Origin: Chloroflexi bacterium 54-19
Lineage (GTDB): Bacteria > Chloroflexota > Chloroflexia > Chloroheliales > Chloroheliaceae
NCBI GenBank assembly: GCA_001898225.1
Contig: MKTJ01000058.1
Coordinates: 66,132-130,131 of the forward strand
Length of the DNA: 64,000 nt
Direction: 5' to 3'
Under the pieces are notes generated by a model. It had not been told where the DNA came from and ran no database searches. It worked only from the letters and a program-made list of their open reading frames with translations. Positions 54,588 through 62,165 of this stretch are shown here, one piece after another. Position 1 is the stretch's first letter, and every line of letters starts with the position of its first letter. The translations under genes and the position numbers were made by a program.

Positions 54588-54660
54588 GTCGTAGGCTTGA
54601 CGGCCCTTCGTGTGGTAGGAGCAGGGCGGTGGGCTGGCAGATAAGCGAGGCGGTTTGAGC

Positions 54661-56490
54661 ATGGGCATCGTATACGATCCAATCGTTACCCGGAACGCTT
54701 TTATGGACCTCAATGATAATTGGGGCTCGGCGCAAAAAAATTATAATAAGCAGGCGAACGAAAAGCCGTCCGTAATCAGCCAGACCGGGGCCGAGATGTA
54801 TTACGAAAGCGCCCTGGCCGGGGCCATGACCGGGTTGCAGAAGTTTAACGCTTTTCTAAACGAGCTGAATTCCTATTGCGATAGGATGGACGCTTATATG
54901 AAGAACTATCCCTGGATTAACCCGCTTATCTGGCAAAAACTGGGGATTCCAGTGGGGAGCAATCTGAAAGACAGCCAGGTCTACCGCGATTTGATGCGCC
55001 GGTACAACGAAAACGTGCGCCTCAACCCACGTATCCTGTCGAATATGCGCTCTTACGCCGAACTGGCCTTTATCAACTACCAGATGGGCAAACCGGTGAT
55101 GATTTACCGGGCGATTGACCCCGAAACCGGCCAGCCGGAAATTCGCAACGGGCGAGAAGTCTATTTAGTCGTGATGGTCGGCTCGGAGTCGAAAGGCGGG
55201 GTCAACGACCCGAACAATTTGCTGCCGGAAGCTATCAAGGCCGGTCTGTACGACCAGAACTCTTACGAGAAGTTCGTGAACCGGGCGATTGCCAATTTTA
55301 TGCAGGGCCGCGACCCCGATAAGGTTACTTTCGACCTGGTCGGGCACAGCCAGGCCGGGATTGTCGCCAACAACATGACGACCCGTGTCCCGCCCTACCC
55401 CTGGCACTTCGATAATGTCATCACCTTTGGCGCGCCGCCTTCGACCGCCAAGCTCAACCCGAACGTAAACTATTACAATGTCTACGATACGGGCGACCTG
55501 GTGGCGGGCCTGACCCCGGACGGCATCAAGAATGTCTTCAAGCATATCGCGGATTCGGGCCTGATTAAGAACAGTTTCTACGACTGGTCGCAGGATGTCC
55601 CGGTGGTGGCGCAGGTCGTCAACTTTATCGGCTGGTTGAGCCAGACCCGGCCCCAGGACCTGGGCTCGCGCCTGGAAGATCTCATCCCGACCGACGACGA
55701 TGCTTTTAAGGCCAAGCTGATTGATATTCTGAACAAGTACCCGACAGCCGGGGAAAGCGCCTGGCCTTTCTATAAAGAGATTATCCTGACGGAAGCGCCC
55801 AAGGTCGGGATTCTCGATGCCGCAATCGCGGGCAAGCTCTATTACAGCTATTCCAACATGTCGGATAGCGACAAGAAGCTTTTTATCTCGCAATTGACCC
55901 AGTTCTTTATTCAAAAGGCCGGGGAAGGCACGCGGGCCAGCTATCCTCCCGGAGATGTTCCCGGCTATTATCCGATTAATTACCACCCGGAAGAAGTTAA
56001 CGTTTCGGACAGCCAGGATGGTACAGGGGTCCACAGTTCATACGCGAACAGTGGCGATTCGACCTCGCTATCCTATGGTGTAGTGACGAACCCGCTCGAC
56101 AACATGGCCGTACCGACCCAGATGAACTACGCTGTGCAACTGGTGGACGAGTACGCCGCCGCCCCGGTGGACGAAAATGGCGATGGCAACGCCGACCAGG
56201 ACAGTTCGGGCGACCGGGTCTTTACGCCGGTCTCGACCCGCTACCCGGCCCTGCCCACTACAGGCGACTTCGACTACGGGAGCGGGCCGCCCGCCAACAT
56301 CTGGCCGCACGAGGATAAACCGGCCCCGACCCCGCCAATGCCGACGCCCGGTCCGTCCCCGACGCCGTATCCCTCGTCGACGCCTACATCTACGCCGACG
56401 CCAATGCCAACACCGAGCCCTTCTCCCGGTCCGGCCCCCACTCCGCCCCCTACACCACCGCCGGGCTCAATACCCCGGCCAACTTCCTAG
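54661..56490 (+). CDS. Lipase-like alpha/beta hydrolase, putative type VII substrate
   Basis: 609 residues. The N-terminal ~90 are helical ('DNWGSAQKNYNKQANEKPSV') and could be the secretion domain. The central region holds 'FDLVGHSQAGIVANNMTTRV', a class-3-lipase-like nucleophile elbow (Ser230 from the ATG), with 'VITFGAPP' and 'YYNVYDTGDLVAG' supplying the usual following strand and Asp. A His is not certain. The last ~60 residues are Pro/Thr/Ser repeats, like a wall-spanning stalk. It may be a secreted lipase or toxin. An in-frame TTG at 54655 is an alternative start. No immunity gene is obvious. Confidence 0.7.
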   Translation: MGIVYDPIVTRNAFMDLNDNWGSAQKNYNKQANEKPSVISQTGAEMYYESALAGAMTGLQKFNAFLNELNSYCDRMDAYMKNYPWINPLIWQKLGIPVGSNLKDSQVYRDLMRRYNENVRLNPRILSNMRSYAELAFINYQMGKPVMIYRAIDPETGQPEIRNGREVYLVVMVGSESKGGVNDPNNLLPEAIKAGLYDQNSYEKFVNRAIANFMQGRDPDKVTFDLVGHSQAGIVANNMTTRVPPYPWHFDNVITFGAPPSTAKLNPNVNYYNVYDTGDLVAGLTPDGIKNVFKHIADSGLIKNSFYDWSQDVPVVAQVVNFIGWLSQTRPQDLGSRLEDLIPTDDDAFKAKLIDILNKYPTAGESAWPFYKEIILTEAPKVGILDAAIAGKLYYSYSNMSDSDKKLFISQLTQFFIQKAGEGTRASYPPGDVPGYYPINYHPEEVNVSDSQDGTGVHSSYANSGDSTSLSYGVVTNPLDNMAVPTQMNYAVQLVDEYAAAPVDENGDGNADQDSSGDRVFTPVSTRYPALPTTGDFDYGSGPPANIWPHEDKPAPTPPMPTPGPSPTPYPSSTPTSTPTPMPTPSPSPGPAPTPPPTPPPGSIPRPTS

Positions 56491-56583
56491 AAGGTTGGAT
56501 GGGCCGGGTATACAATATGCATGCCAGGTTTTGGAGCGACAATTTCCCGGACCTGGCAGCATAGGAACAGAGGTGAATTTGAA

Positions 56584-57126
56584 ATGGTCAGGCAGATAAT
56601 GAAAGCAATACTTTTAATATCGTTGGGTGGGTTGGTGCTGGCAGCCTGTGGCGATAACACCAATACGGCTGTACCGCCGAACCCCGCATCTAATCCGACT
56701 CCTGCCGCCAGCCCGTCGCAGGTGCCGACTTTCCCGCGCCTGGACAACACGACACCGCTGGCGACGCCCCCGGTTTTCGCCAACAATTACCCGGCGGAGC
56801 AGGAAGGTGCGCCGGATGGACCTTACGGGGCCGAAAAGCAGCCCCGTGTCCTTATCGAAAGCGTGATGGTGCCGGATAGTCCCGAATCGGTCAAGCAAAA
56901 CCTCTTGAAGCAGTTTTACGGGGCCGGGTGGGGCGGTGGTATAAACGGGTTGGCCGGGGTCATCGGCACTAACGCCAGTAAATTTATGCCGCAACAGTTC
57001 TTTATGCGTTTCCAGAACATCTCCAAGCTTGACATCCTGGCCTACTCGCCCGACCAGGCGAAAAAGCTCGGTTTTTCTGATGTACCCGACCAGGGAACGG
57101 TGCTGGTCTATATCGCTTTCAAGTAA
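56584..57126 (+). CDS. Lipoprotein of the type VII-like island
   Basis: 180 residues from the ATG at 56584 (AGAGGTG upstream). Signal helix ending in lipobox LAAC, a Pro/Ala/Ser linker, then a ~120-residue globular part with 'PDSPESVKQNLLKQFYGAGW' and 'DQGTVLVYIAFK'. The globular part is unrecognised; it could be an immunity lipoprotein for the preceding lipase-like protein or an envelope component. Position only supports this. Confidence 0.7.
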   Translation: MVRQIMKAILLISLGGLVLAACGDNTNTAVPPNPASNPTPAASPSQVPTFPRLDNTTPLATPPVFANNYPAEQEGAPDGPYGAEKQPRVLIESVMVPDSPESVKQNLLKQFYGAGWGGGINGLAGVIGTNASKFMPQQFFMRFQNISKLDILAYSPDQAKKLGFSDVPDQGTVLVYIAFK

Positions 57127-57198
57127 GTTTGGAATTAAAAAAGAAGCGTGTCAGCGCATTTTGGGATATTGGGTTTGAAAAAGACGAGGTAAAAGAAA

Positions 57199-57552
57199 AT
57201 GCCACCAGTCGGACCGGACGGACAACCGATACCACATTACCCGGATGAGAGCTTAAAGAGCCGGGCTGCCGATGCGAAAGCCGCCGCCCAGTTTTGCCGG
57301 ACCCTGGCCGCCGAATATTCCAGGGTGGACCGGGACTCCGATACTATCGCCGGGCGCATCTGGACGACGGACCAGGGCGAAGGTGTCGCCAAACTCCGCG
57401 ACCTCTACAAGGCCTGGGACGGTATTTTTGCCGGGGCTGCCGCCAGCCTCGAAACCGCCGCCAAGCAACTCGACAGCCAGGCGACCGATTGGACCAACAC
57501 CTATAATAAGCAGGTCGCGGACGCCAAAGACAAGAAAAAAGGCGGCGGTTAG
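57199..57552 (+). CDS. WXG100-like protein
   Basis: 117 residues with a helix-turn-helix hairpin; the turn 'GRIWTTDQGEG' has Trp55 and Gly60, a spaced-out variant of WxG. A Lys/Gly tail (DKKKGGG) ends the chain. No signal peptide. Size and form fit an ESAT-6/WXG100 protein. A terminator follows. Confidence 0.65.
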   Translation: MPPVGPDGQPIPHYPDESLKSRAADAKAAAQFCRTLAAEYSRVDRDSDTIAGRIWTTDQGEGVAKLRDLYKAWDGIFAGAAASLETAAKQLDSQATDWTNTYNKQVADAKDKKKGGG

Positions 57553-57577
57553 GCCGTCTTTTCCTTTTATATTTATC

Positions 57578-57613
57578 AAACCCGGTTGCCAGCATTGGAT
57601 CGGGTTTTTCTTT
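57578..57613 (+). terminator. Rho-independent terminator after the WXG100-like gene
   Basis: Stem AAACCCG / CGGGTTT with a ~16-nt loop, then TTCTTTTTC. It ends the first plus-strand operon of the island. Confidence 0.7.
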
Positions 57614-57636
57614 TTCAGTAAGCCCGGTTGGTTATT

Positions 57637-58036
57637 GTCATTCCGCGGCCTAGTCCCGCAATCTCCGCTCCGTTGGGCAATAACAGGGTCGTTATTCTTG
57701 TCATTCCGAATAGTGTGTCTAATAAAGGTTGTCATTTTCTAGAGTCAGGATAATACCTGGTACATCCTGAGCGCAGCGAAGGATCTCCGGCCCAGTGGGT
57801 TAAAAGTACAGTCGTTGTCCAACGGACCGGAGATTCTTCGGTTCCCTCGGAATGACAATTATTACTAGATGCCTACCGAGCGCAGTCGCGGAATCTTGTG
57901 TATCACGGCAATGCCTTATTCAGCCTGAGATAAGATACGCAACGCGCGAGATTCCGTAAGCCGCCATTCGATAGGGACAAGTCGTCTTTCCAGAAGCGGC
58001 TTACGGAATGACAAGGGGGAAGGGGTGTGACAAGTT
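57637..58036. repeat. Cluster of TCATTCCGAG-type inverted repeats
   Basis: Several palindromic-type units lie in tandem: 'TCATTCCGCGGCCTAG', 'ATCCTGAGCGCAGCGAAGGA' with its partner 'CCTCGGAATGACA', 'CCGAGCGCAGTCGCGGAATC', and a long stem 'CGAGATTCCGTAAGCCGCC' to 'GCGGCTTACGGAATGACA'. 'TTGTCCAACGGACC' also occurs inverted at 36347-36360. This gap holds no gene. Confidence 0.7.
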
Positions 58037-58058
58037 GAACGCTTCGTTCGTAGCCGGG

Positions 58059-58337
58059 TTAGCTTCCGGCGAGGTGGCGGTAGTTGCGGGCCTGTTCCAG
58101 CAGTTCGGCGGCCAGTTTTTCGAGATTGAAAGCCACCCCCATCAGACCGCCTTCAAGGTTTCTTTTATATTTGTCCCGGAGTAAGTAGGGAGTAAAGCCT
58201 TCGTTGGCGCGTTGTAAGTCCTGCCCGGAGGCCGCCACCGTTTCATCCAGGCGGCGGAACTGGCGGGCCATCTCCGAATACTGCCCCGCCAACCGCTCGG
58301 CCTTTTCCGCTTTTTCCAACAGACCAGGTTCTGCCAT
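58059..58337 (-). CDS. Small helical WXG100-size protein
   Basis: 92 residues from the ATG at 58337, two long helices ('LLEKAEKAERLAGQYSEMAR' and 'LEKLAAELLEQARNYRHLAG') joined by a short segment, no signal. Size and shape match ESAT-6-like proteins, though no WxG is present. It is on the opposite strand to the rest of the island. Confidence 0.55.
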   Translation of the reverse strand: MAEPGLLEKAEKAERLAGQYSEMARQFRRLDETVAASGQDLQRANEGFTPYLLRDKYKRNLEGGLMGVAFNLEKLAAELLEQARNYRHLAGS

Positions 58338-58402
58338 AATTAAAATTTCTCTCAAACTAACGCTAACAATTCTCGGTTACGCTCCCACTTGCGGGAGTGA
58401 CA

Positions 58403-58507
58403 AAAACTAAAAACTGAAAACTAAAAACTGAAAACTGAAAACTGAAAACTAAAAACTGAAAACTGAAAACTAAAAACTGAAAACTAAAAACTAAAAACTG
58501 AAAACTT
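58403..58507. repeat. Tandem heptad repeat AAAACTR x15
   Basis: Fifteen consecutive 7-bp units, AAAACTA or AAAACTG (last AAAACTT), 105 bp exactly, between two minus-strand genes. Unit order is A,G,A,G,G,G,A,G,G,A,G,A,A,G. Copy number is likely to vary by slippage. Confidence 0.95.
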
Positions 58508-58518
58508 TATCTCCCCTT

Positions 58519-58860
58519 TTAACAGCCTTCCGGCTCGGCGGGAGCGGAGGTCGTCTGGGCTTTGCTGCGATATTCCAGGGTGTAGCCGGTTGCCAGGCCG
58601 TAGCGGACCATGCGGTGATTGTAGTTGTGCAGGGCCAGGACAAAACCGTCCAGGTTCTGGATAAAATTGTCGAGCTGGGCAGTCGCGGCCCTCGAAAGAC
58701 CGACCCCACCGATGTCCGAAAGCAAGTCCTGCCCGGCCCGGTTGAGGCTGGCGAGGTCGTCGCCCAGGCTACGGGTCTTTTCCAGGGCCGCCTGTAAATC
58801 GGCTTCGAGATGAAAATTAGTATCGGGGTCGAATTTTAACAACCGGGAAGGCTTGGTCAT
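58519..58860 (-). CDS. Small helical WXG100-size protein (second)
   Basis: 113 residues from the ATG at 58860 (an ATG at 58878 is six codons earlier). Helical hairpin ('ADLQAALEKTRSLGDDLASL', 'AQLDNFIQNLDGFVLALHNY') followed by a Ser/Thr/Pro-rich tail. No signal peptide and no clear WxG. It precedes the 58059-58337 gene on the minus strand, so the two may be a pair, as ESX substrates often are. Confidence 0.5.
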   Translation of the reverse strand: MTKPSRLLKFDPDTNFHLEADLQAALEKTRSLGDDLASLNRAGQDLLSDIGGVGLSRAATAQLDNFIQNLDGFVLALHNYNHRMVRYGLATGYTLEYRSKAQTTSAPAEPEGC

Positions 58861-58878
58861 AAAGTCACAACATTCCAA

Positions 58879-59356
58879 AATAACCCTGGCACCTTAAACG
58901 GCACCGGGCAGTCCTGCGGCCAATCTATTATCATCTCCACTATAGCTTTTGAGGTCGCCCCTGAGAACGGACAAAATCCGCCCAGGAGTCGGACAAACCG
59001 GGTCTGACCCTGGAAATAAGTTGCTCAAACGGGTAAAATGGCGGCGGGATGCCAGGAGAATAACCTGAGTGTATCCTGGCACAAAAATTGCGTTCGTTTT
59101 AGTCTAATGATTCGAGTAGTAATCCAGGCTTTAACATTAAAAATAACCTGGCCGTAAGTTTGATTTAAGTCAGCCGTCTTCCTACCACTCAGGAGCCTTT
59201 CGTCCAAACCTGCCATCCTCCCCGGCCTGAACCACCTCTTTCCTGCTGACTATCGCCCTGGGCGCATTTTTGCCCTGGCCGTTTTTGCAATACAGGCTGT
59301 ATCTTTATTTTCCCGGTAAATAGCGAAAAATGCCGGACCCTGAAGGACGAAGCTAG
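58879..59356. other. Divergent gap between the minus-strand pair and the Ubl operon
   Basis: About 480 bp without a supported gene; presumably contains promoters in both directions. No repeat or RNA structure is obvious. Confidence 0.45.
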
Positions 59357-60349
59357 ATGGCTGGCTCGATATTACTTCATCTCAAAGATTATTCGGAGCA
59401 GGTGTCGCTGGTCTTGAACGTACCGGGCGACTATTCCGCTTCCCAGTTGCTCCTGGAAGTAATCGAGGCTTGCAAACTGAAATGCATGGATAACCAGGGC
59501 CAGCCCGTCCGCTATGTCCTGCAACGGCAGCGCGATAACGCCTTTCTGCCGCCTCACGGCCCGCTGAACCGCTTCCACATCCTCTACGGCGAAACCCTCT
59601 ATTTGTCCCGGATGGTCGCCCCGGAGCAGGTGCAAGCGCCCAGGCAGGCCGGTTCCGGCAAAGTCTCGGTCTTGTACCCGGCGGAAGTCTATCGTTTACA
59701 GGCGGCGGGCCGTTACGAGCAGGCCCTTCTATCGCTGCTCGAACGCTGGGAGAATTTCGACCGGCTGGAAAATACCGGCGAGGAAGGCGTGGTAAACCTG
59801 GGGCGGGACGGTGCTGTTGCCACCAAAGAAAGTTTGCGGCCCGGCATCGAGACCCTGGCGCGGGAACTGGTGGACGAGCAGTTGCGTTCGACCGATTTTG
59901 ACGAGTTCTATAACGTGGTTGAGGCCCCGGCGGCCCGTCACTATTTCGAAACCTATCCCGATTTCCGCCGGAAATTTGTCGGGATGATGCTGGACGGCAG
60001 TTACCGCCTGGCCCAGGCTTTTCAATACCAGGCTGCCCGTGATTTCGCGGTGCTGGCGGTGCGTCTCGACCCTGAAAGCGAAGTTGCCCAGAACCTGGAA
60101 AACCTGGCCCAGCAGTACGTGACCCTACTGGCTACCACCGATAAAGAGGAACGGCTTGATTTGGCCCGCGCCATCTACCAGGCCGACCGGCGCTACGGCA
60201 ATATCGCGGAGGACTTGCGGCTGATTATCCAGTCGAACCGGTTGGGCCGTCCTGCCGCCGACAGCGGGACGTATGCGATGCCGCCGCTCCCGGCTTTGCC
60301 GGCGGTCAATTTGCCACCGGGTGGCCCGGCCTGGCACGAACGGGTTTGA
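59357..60349 (+). CDS. YukD/EsaB-type ubiquitin-like domain fused to a helical region
   Basis: 330 residues. Residues 1-86 ('SILLHLKDYSEQVSLVLNVP', 'ASQLLLEVIEACKLKC', 'YVLQRQRDNAFLPPHG', 'FHILYGETLYLSRM') fit a beta-grasp ubiquitin-like domain of the YukD/EsaB group, a component of type VII secretion systems. Residues ~105-330 are helical, TPR-like ('EVYRLQAAGRYEQALLSLLE', 'DFAVLAVRLDPESEVAQNLE'). YukD itself is not conjugated; there is no C-terminal diglycine here. AAGGA lies before the ATG. It heads an operon with two UBC-like genes. Confidence 0.72.
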   Translation: MAGSILLHLKDYSEQVSLVLNVPGDYSASQLLLEVIEACKLKCMDNQGQPVRYVLQRQRDNAFLPPHGPLNRFHILYGETLYLSRMVAPEQVQAPRQAGSGKVSVLYPAEVYRLQAAGRYEQALLSLLERWENFDRLENTGEEGVVNLGRDGAVATKESLRPGIETLARELVDEQLRSTDFDEFYNVVEAPAARHYFETYPDFRRKFVGMMLDGSYRLAQAFQYQAARDFAVLAVRLDPESEVAQNLENLAQQYVTLLATTDKEERLDLARAIYQADRRYGNIAEDLRLIIQSNRLGRPAADSGTYAMPPLPALPAVNLPPGGPAWHERV

Positions 60350-60396
60350 GCGGCAACCAGGGCATTTAGCGATTTGAAGGAAAACGGGGACTGGAA

Positions 60397-61170
60397 ATGA
60401 CACAGGCAGCGGCCATAGTCGGTTACAACCGGGGCAAAATACGCAGCCGTTTTCGCTGGCTGATTCTGGGCGAGGCTTTAATCCTCGGCCTGGGGCTGGC
60501 GACCCAGCTCGATACCATGCTGCGGCAGGGTGGGGCCTGGCCGGACCCGCTTACCCTGGCGTTGGGGGCGGTTGGCGGGTTGGTGGTCGGGTGGCTGCTT
60601 CAACTCTGGCTCGTCCAACGGCTGGCGAGTGGTTCCTTCCGGGTGGTGACGCCGCTCTGGTTGGGTATGCTAAGTTTTGGCGTGCTGGCGGGTGGTCTCT
60701 TCTTCGCTTTGCAGGTCGCTTTTCCAATGGATTGGCGGCCCGTTATCGCGGTGGCCCTGCTGGCGACTCTGCCGGGAGTGCTGGCGGGTGGAATTTTCAG
60801 CCGCCGGGTCAGCCAGGACCTGGTCGAAGCCGAGCCGGTCGCCCTTGATAACCCGGCCCTGGTCGCCCTGAACGAGAATTTGCGGGCGGTCGAGCTCGAA
60901 TATCCGGGTTCGACCGGGCAGATTTTCATGGGCGACAAAAAATACCTGGCCCAGGTGCGGGTGCCCCGGCTCGGTGAGGATTTACTATTTTACGTGGCCT
61001 GTACCGAGGATTACCCGCGCAAGCCGCCCCAGGCGGTCGCCATCGAACTGGCCTTGCCGGACGGGCGGACCCAGAACTTGCAGTACGACGCCCCGATTGT
61101 CTATTACTGGAGCAATAAATACGGTCTGCGGCATATCATCCAGGAGGCTTTGCAGATTTTAAATCATTAG
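60397..61170 (+). CDS. Four-TM protein with C-terminal UBC/RWD-like domain
   Basis: 257 residues: four TM helices (about 21-38, 52-73, 85-108, 114-132), then a cytosolic domain at 155-257. That domain has the E2/RWD layout: strand 'KYLAQVRVP', 'LLFYVACTEDYPRKPPQAVA' with the YPxKPP motif (206-211), further strands and a final helix 'GLRHIIQEALQILNH'. No Cys stands at the E2 active-site position, so it is probably a non-catalytic RWD/UEV-like binder that brings a Ubl or E2 to the membrane. Confidence 0.65.
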   Translation: MTQAAAIVGYNRGKIRSRFRWLILGEALILGLGLATQLDTMLRQGGAWPDPLTLALGAVGGLVVGWLLQLWLVQRLASGSFRVVTPLWLGMLSFGVLAGGLFFALQVAFPMDWRPVIAVALLATLPGVLAGGIFSRRVSQDLVEAEPVALDNPALVALNENLRAVELEYPGSTGQIFMGDKKYLAQVRVPRLGEDLLFYVACTEDYPRKPPQAVAIELALPDGRTQNLQYDAPIVYYWSNKYGLRHIIQEALQILNH

Positions 61171-61261
61171 TTACCACCATTCTAAATAAGCTTGAAGCTC
61201 GAAGAAGCATAAATAAGGATAAAGTCGGAAGTAGGTAGCGCAGCAGTAAGGAGAAGGAAAA

Positions 61262-61573
61262 ATGAGACAATTCGACAAACCCAGGTCGTCCCGCCAGACC
61301 CTCGAAGAACTGAAAGCCCAGATTGAGAATGCTCGCCCGGTAGTGGTGGACAAGAGCGGGCGGCTCTATGCCCCCGACCTGGTGCAACAACCCGCTCCCC
61401 AACCTAACCCTTACCAGCAGGGCTATGCTCAACCGGGCCAGCCGGTTTACAACCAGCCCCAGGGTTACCAGCCGGGACAACCGGGTTACCCGGCCCAACC
61501 GTCCCAGCCCCAGAACCCCTACGACACGCCCTTGCCGCAGGGGTTGCGGGTCAAGCCGAGCCGCTGGTTTTAG
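61262..61573 (+). CDS. Pro/Gln-rich small protein of the Ubl operon
   Basis: 103 residues: a helical N-terminal 35, then a Pro/Gln/Tyr/Gly repeat region (GYxxQPGQP-like units), ending 'LRVKPSRWF'. Intrinsically disordered by composition. AAGGAGAAGG before the ATG. It sits between the membrane UBC-like and the E2-like genes, so it may be a scaffold or a target. No family known. Confidence 0.65.
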   Translation: MRQFDKPRSSRQTLEELKAQIENARPVVVDKSGRLYAPDLVQQPAPQPNPYQQGYAQPGQPVYNQPQGYQPGQPGYPAQPSQPQNPYDTPLPQGLRVKPSRWF

Positions 61574-61588
61574 AAGGCAGGCTCGCCC

Positions 61589-62059
61589 ATGTTTCCAGGT
61601 CCCGATAACCCGCCCCCGCCGCCCGAAAAATGGTTCCGGCGCAACCCGGAGCGGGTCTTGCTCGAAAAAGCGGTTATGGCGAAAAGCTTTCCCCAGTTTG
61701 AGCTTATCTTACTGGCCGACGACTTTTTGCGCTGGTTCGGCCCGCTCGAAACCAACCGGGGGAACGTCTACCGGCTCGAAGTGCGCTATCCCGACGAATT
61801 TCCCGACAAAGCGCCCCAGGTCTACCCGCTAAACCCGGTGATTGAGGCTTTCATGCCCGGCACCAATCGTTATAAACACCAGTACCCGGACGGCCATCTT
61901 TGCCTGTACTATCCGGGCGACAAGACCTTCTCACCCAAGACGACGGCGGCGGCGGTTGTGGCGGTGGCGGCGGCCTGGTTTTTTTCCTACGAAACCTGGC
62001 TGGAAAGTGGCTGCACTTATTGGCCCGGCCAGGAAGCGCCCGATATTCCTCTCGTCTAA
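61589..62059 (+). CDS. E2 (ubiquitin-conjugating enzyme)-like protein
   Basis: 156 residues. After a Pro-rich start, 'NVYRLEVRYPDEFPDKAPQV' gives the E2 beta-meander with FPDKAP as the E2 'YPxKPP' motif. Then 'HQYPDGHLCLYYPGDKTFSP' places Cys105 where bacterial E2-like families have the catalytic Cys, with His97 nearby. The last part ('AAWFFSYETWLESGCTYW', 'PGQEAP') matches the 'W..YE.W...G.W.G.EA' ending of prokaryotic E2-like proteins of the CBASS/Bil kind. It probably forms a thioester with a Ubl. No E1 or JAB gene is visible in the window. Confidence 0.75.
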   Translation: MFPGPDNPPPPPEKWFRRNPERVLLEKAVMAKSFPQFELILLADDFLRWFGPLETNRGNVYRLEVRYPDEFPDKAPQVYPLNPVIEAFMPGTNRYKHQYPDGHLCLYYPGDKTFSPKTTAAAVVAVAAAWFFSYETWLESGCTYWPGQEAPDIPLV

Positions 62060-62165
62060 ACCGCCGGTAGCCGCCATTGTTTCATGCTGTCGCGGGCGCC
62101 CCTGAAAAGAAATTGATATTAGCACCAGTCTTTAGGCTGAATAAAAGTCCGACCCGGTTAGAGTA

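Noticed and set aside
58403-58507. CRISPR-like or origin iteron array
   Set aside because: A pure 7-bp tandem repeat without spacers, and no replication gene nearby.
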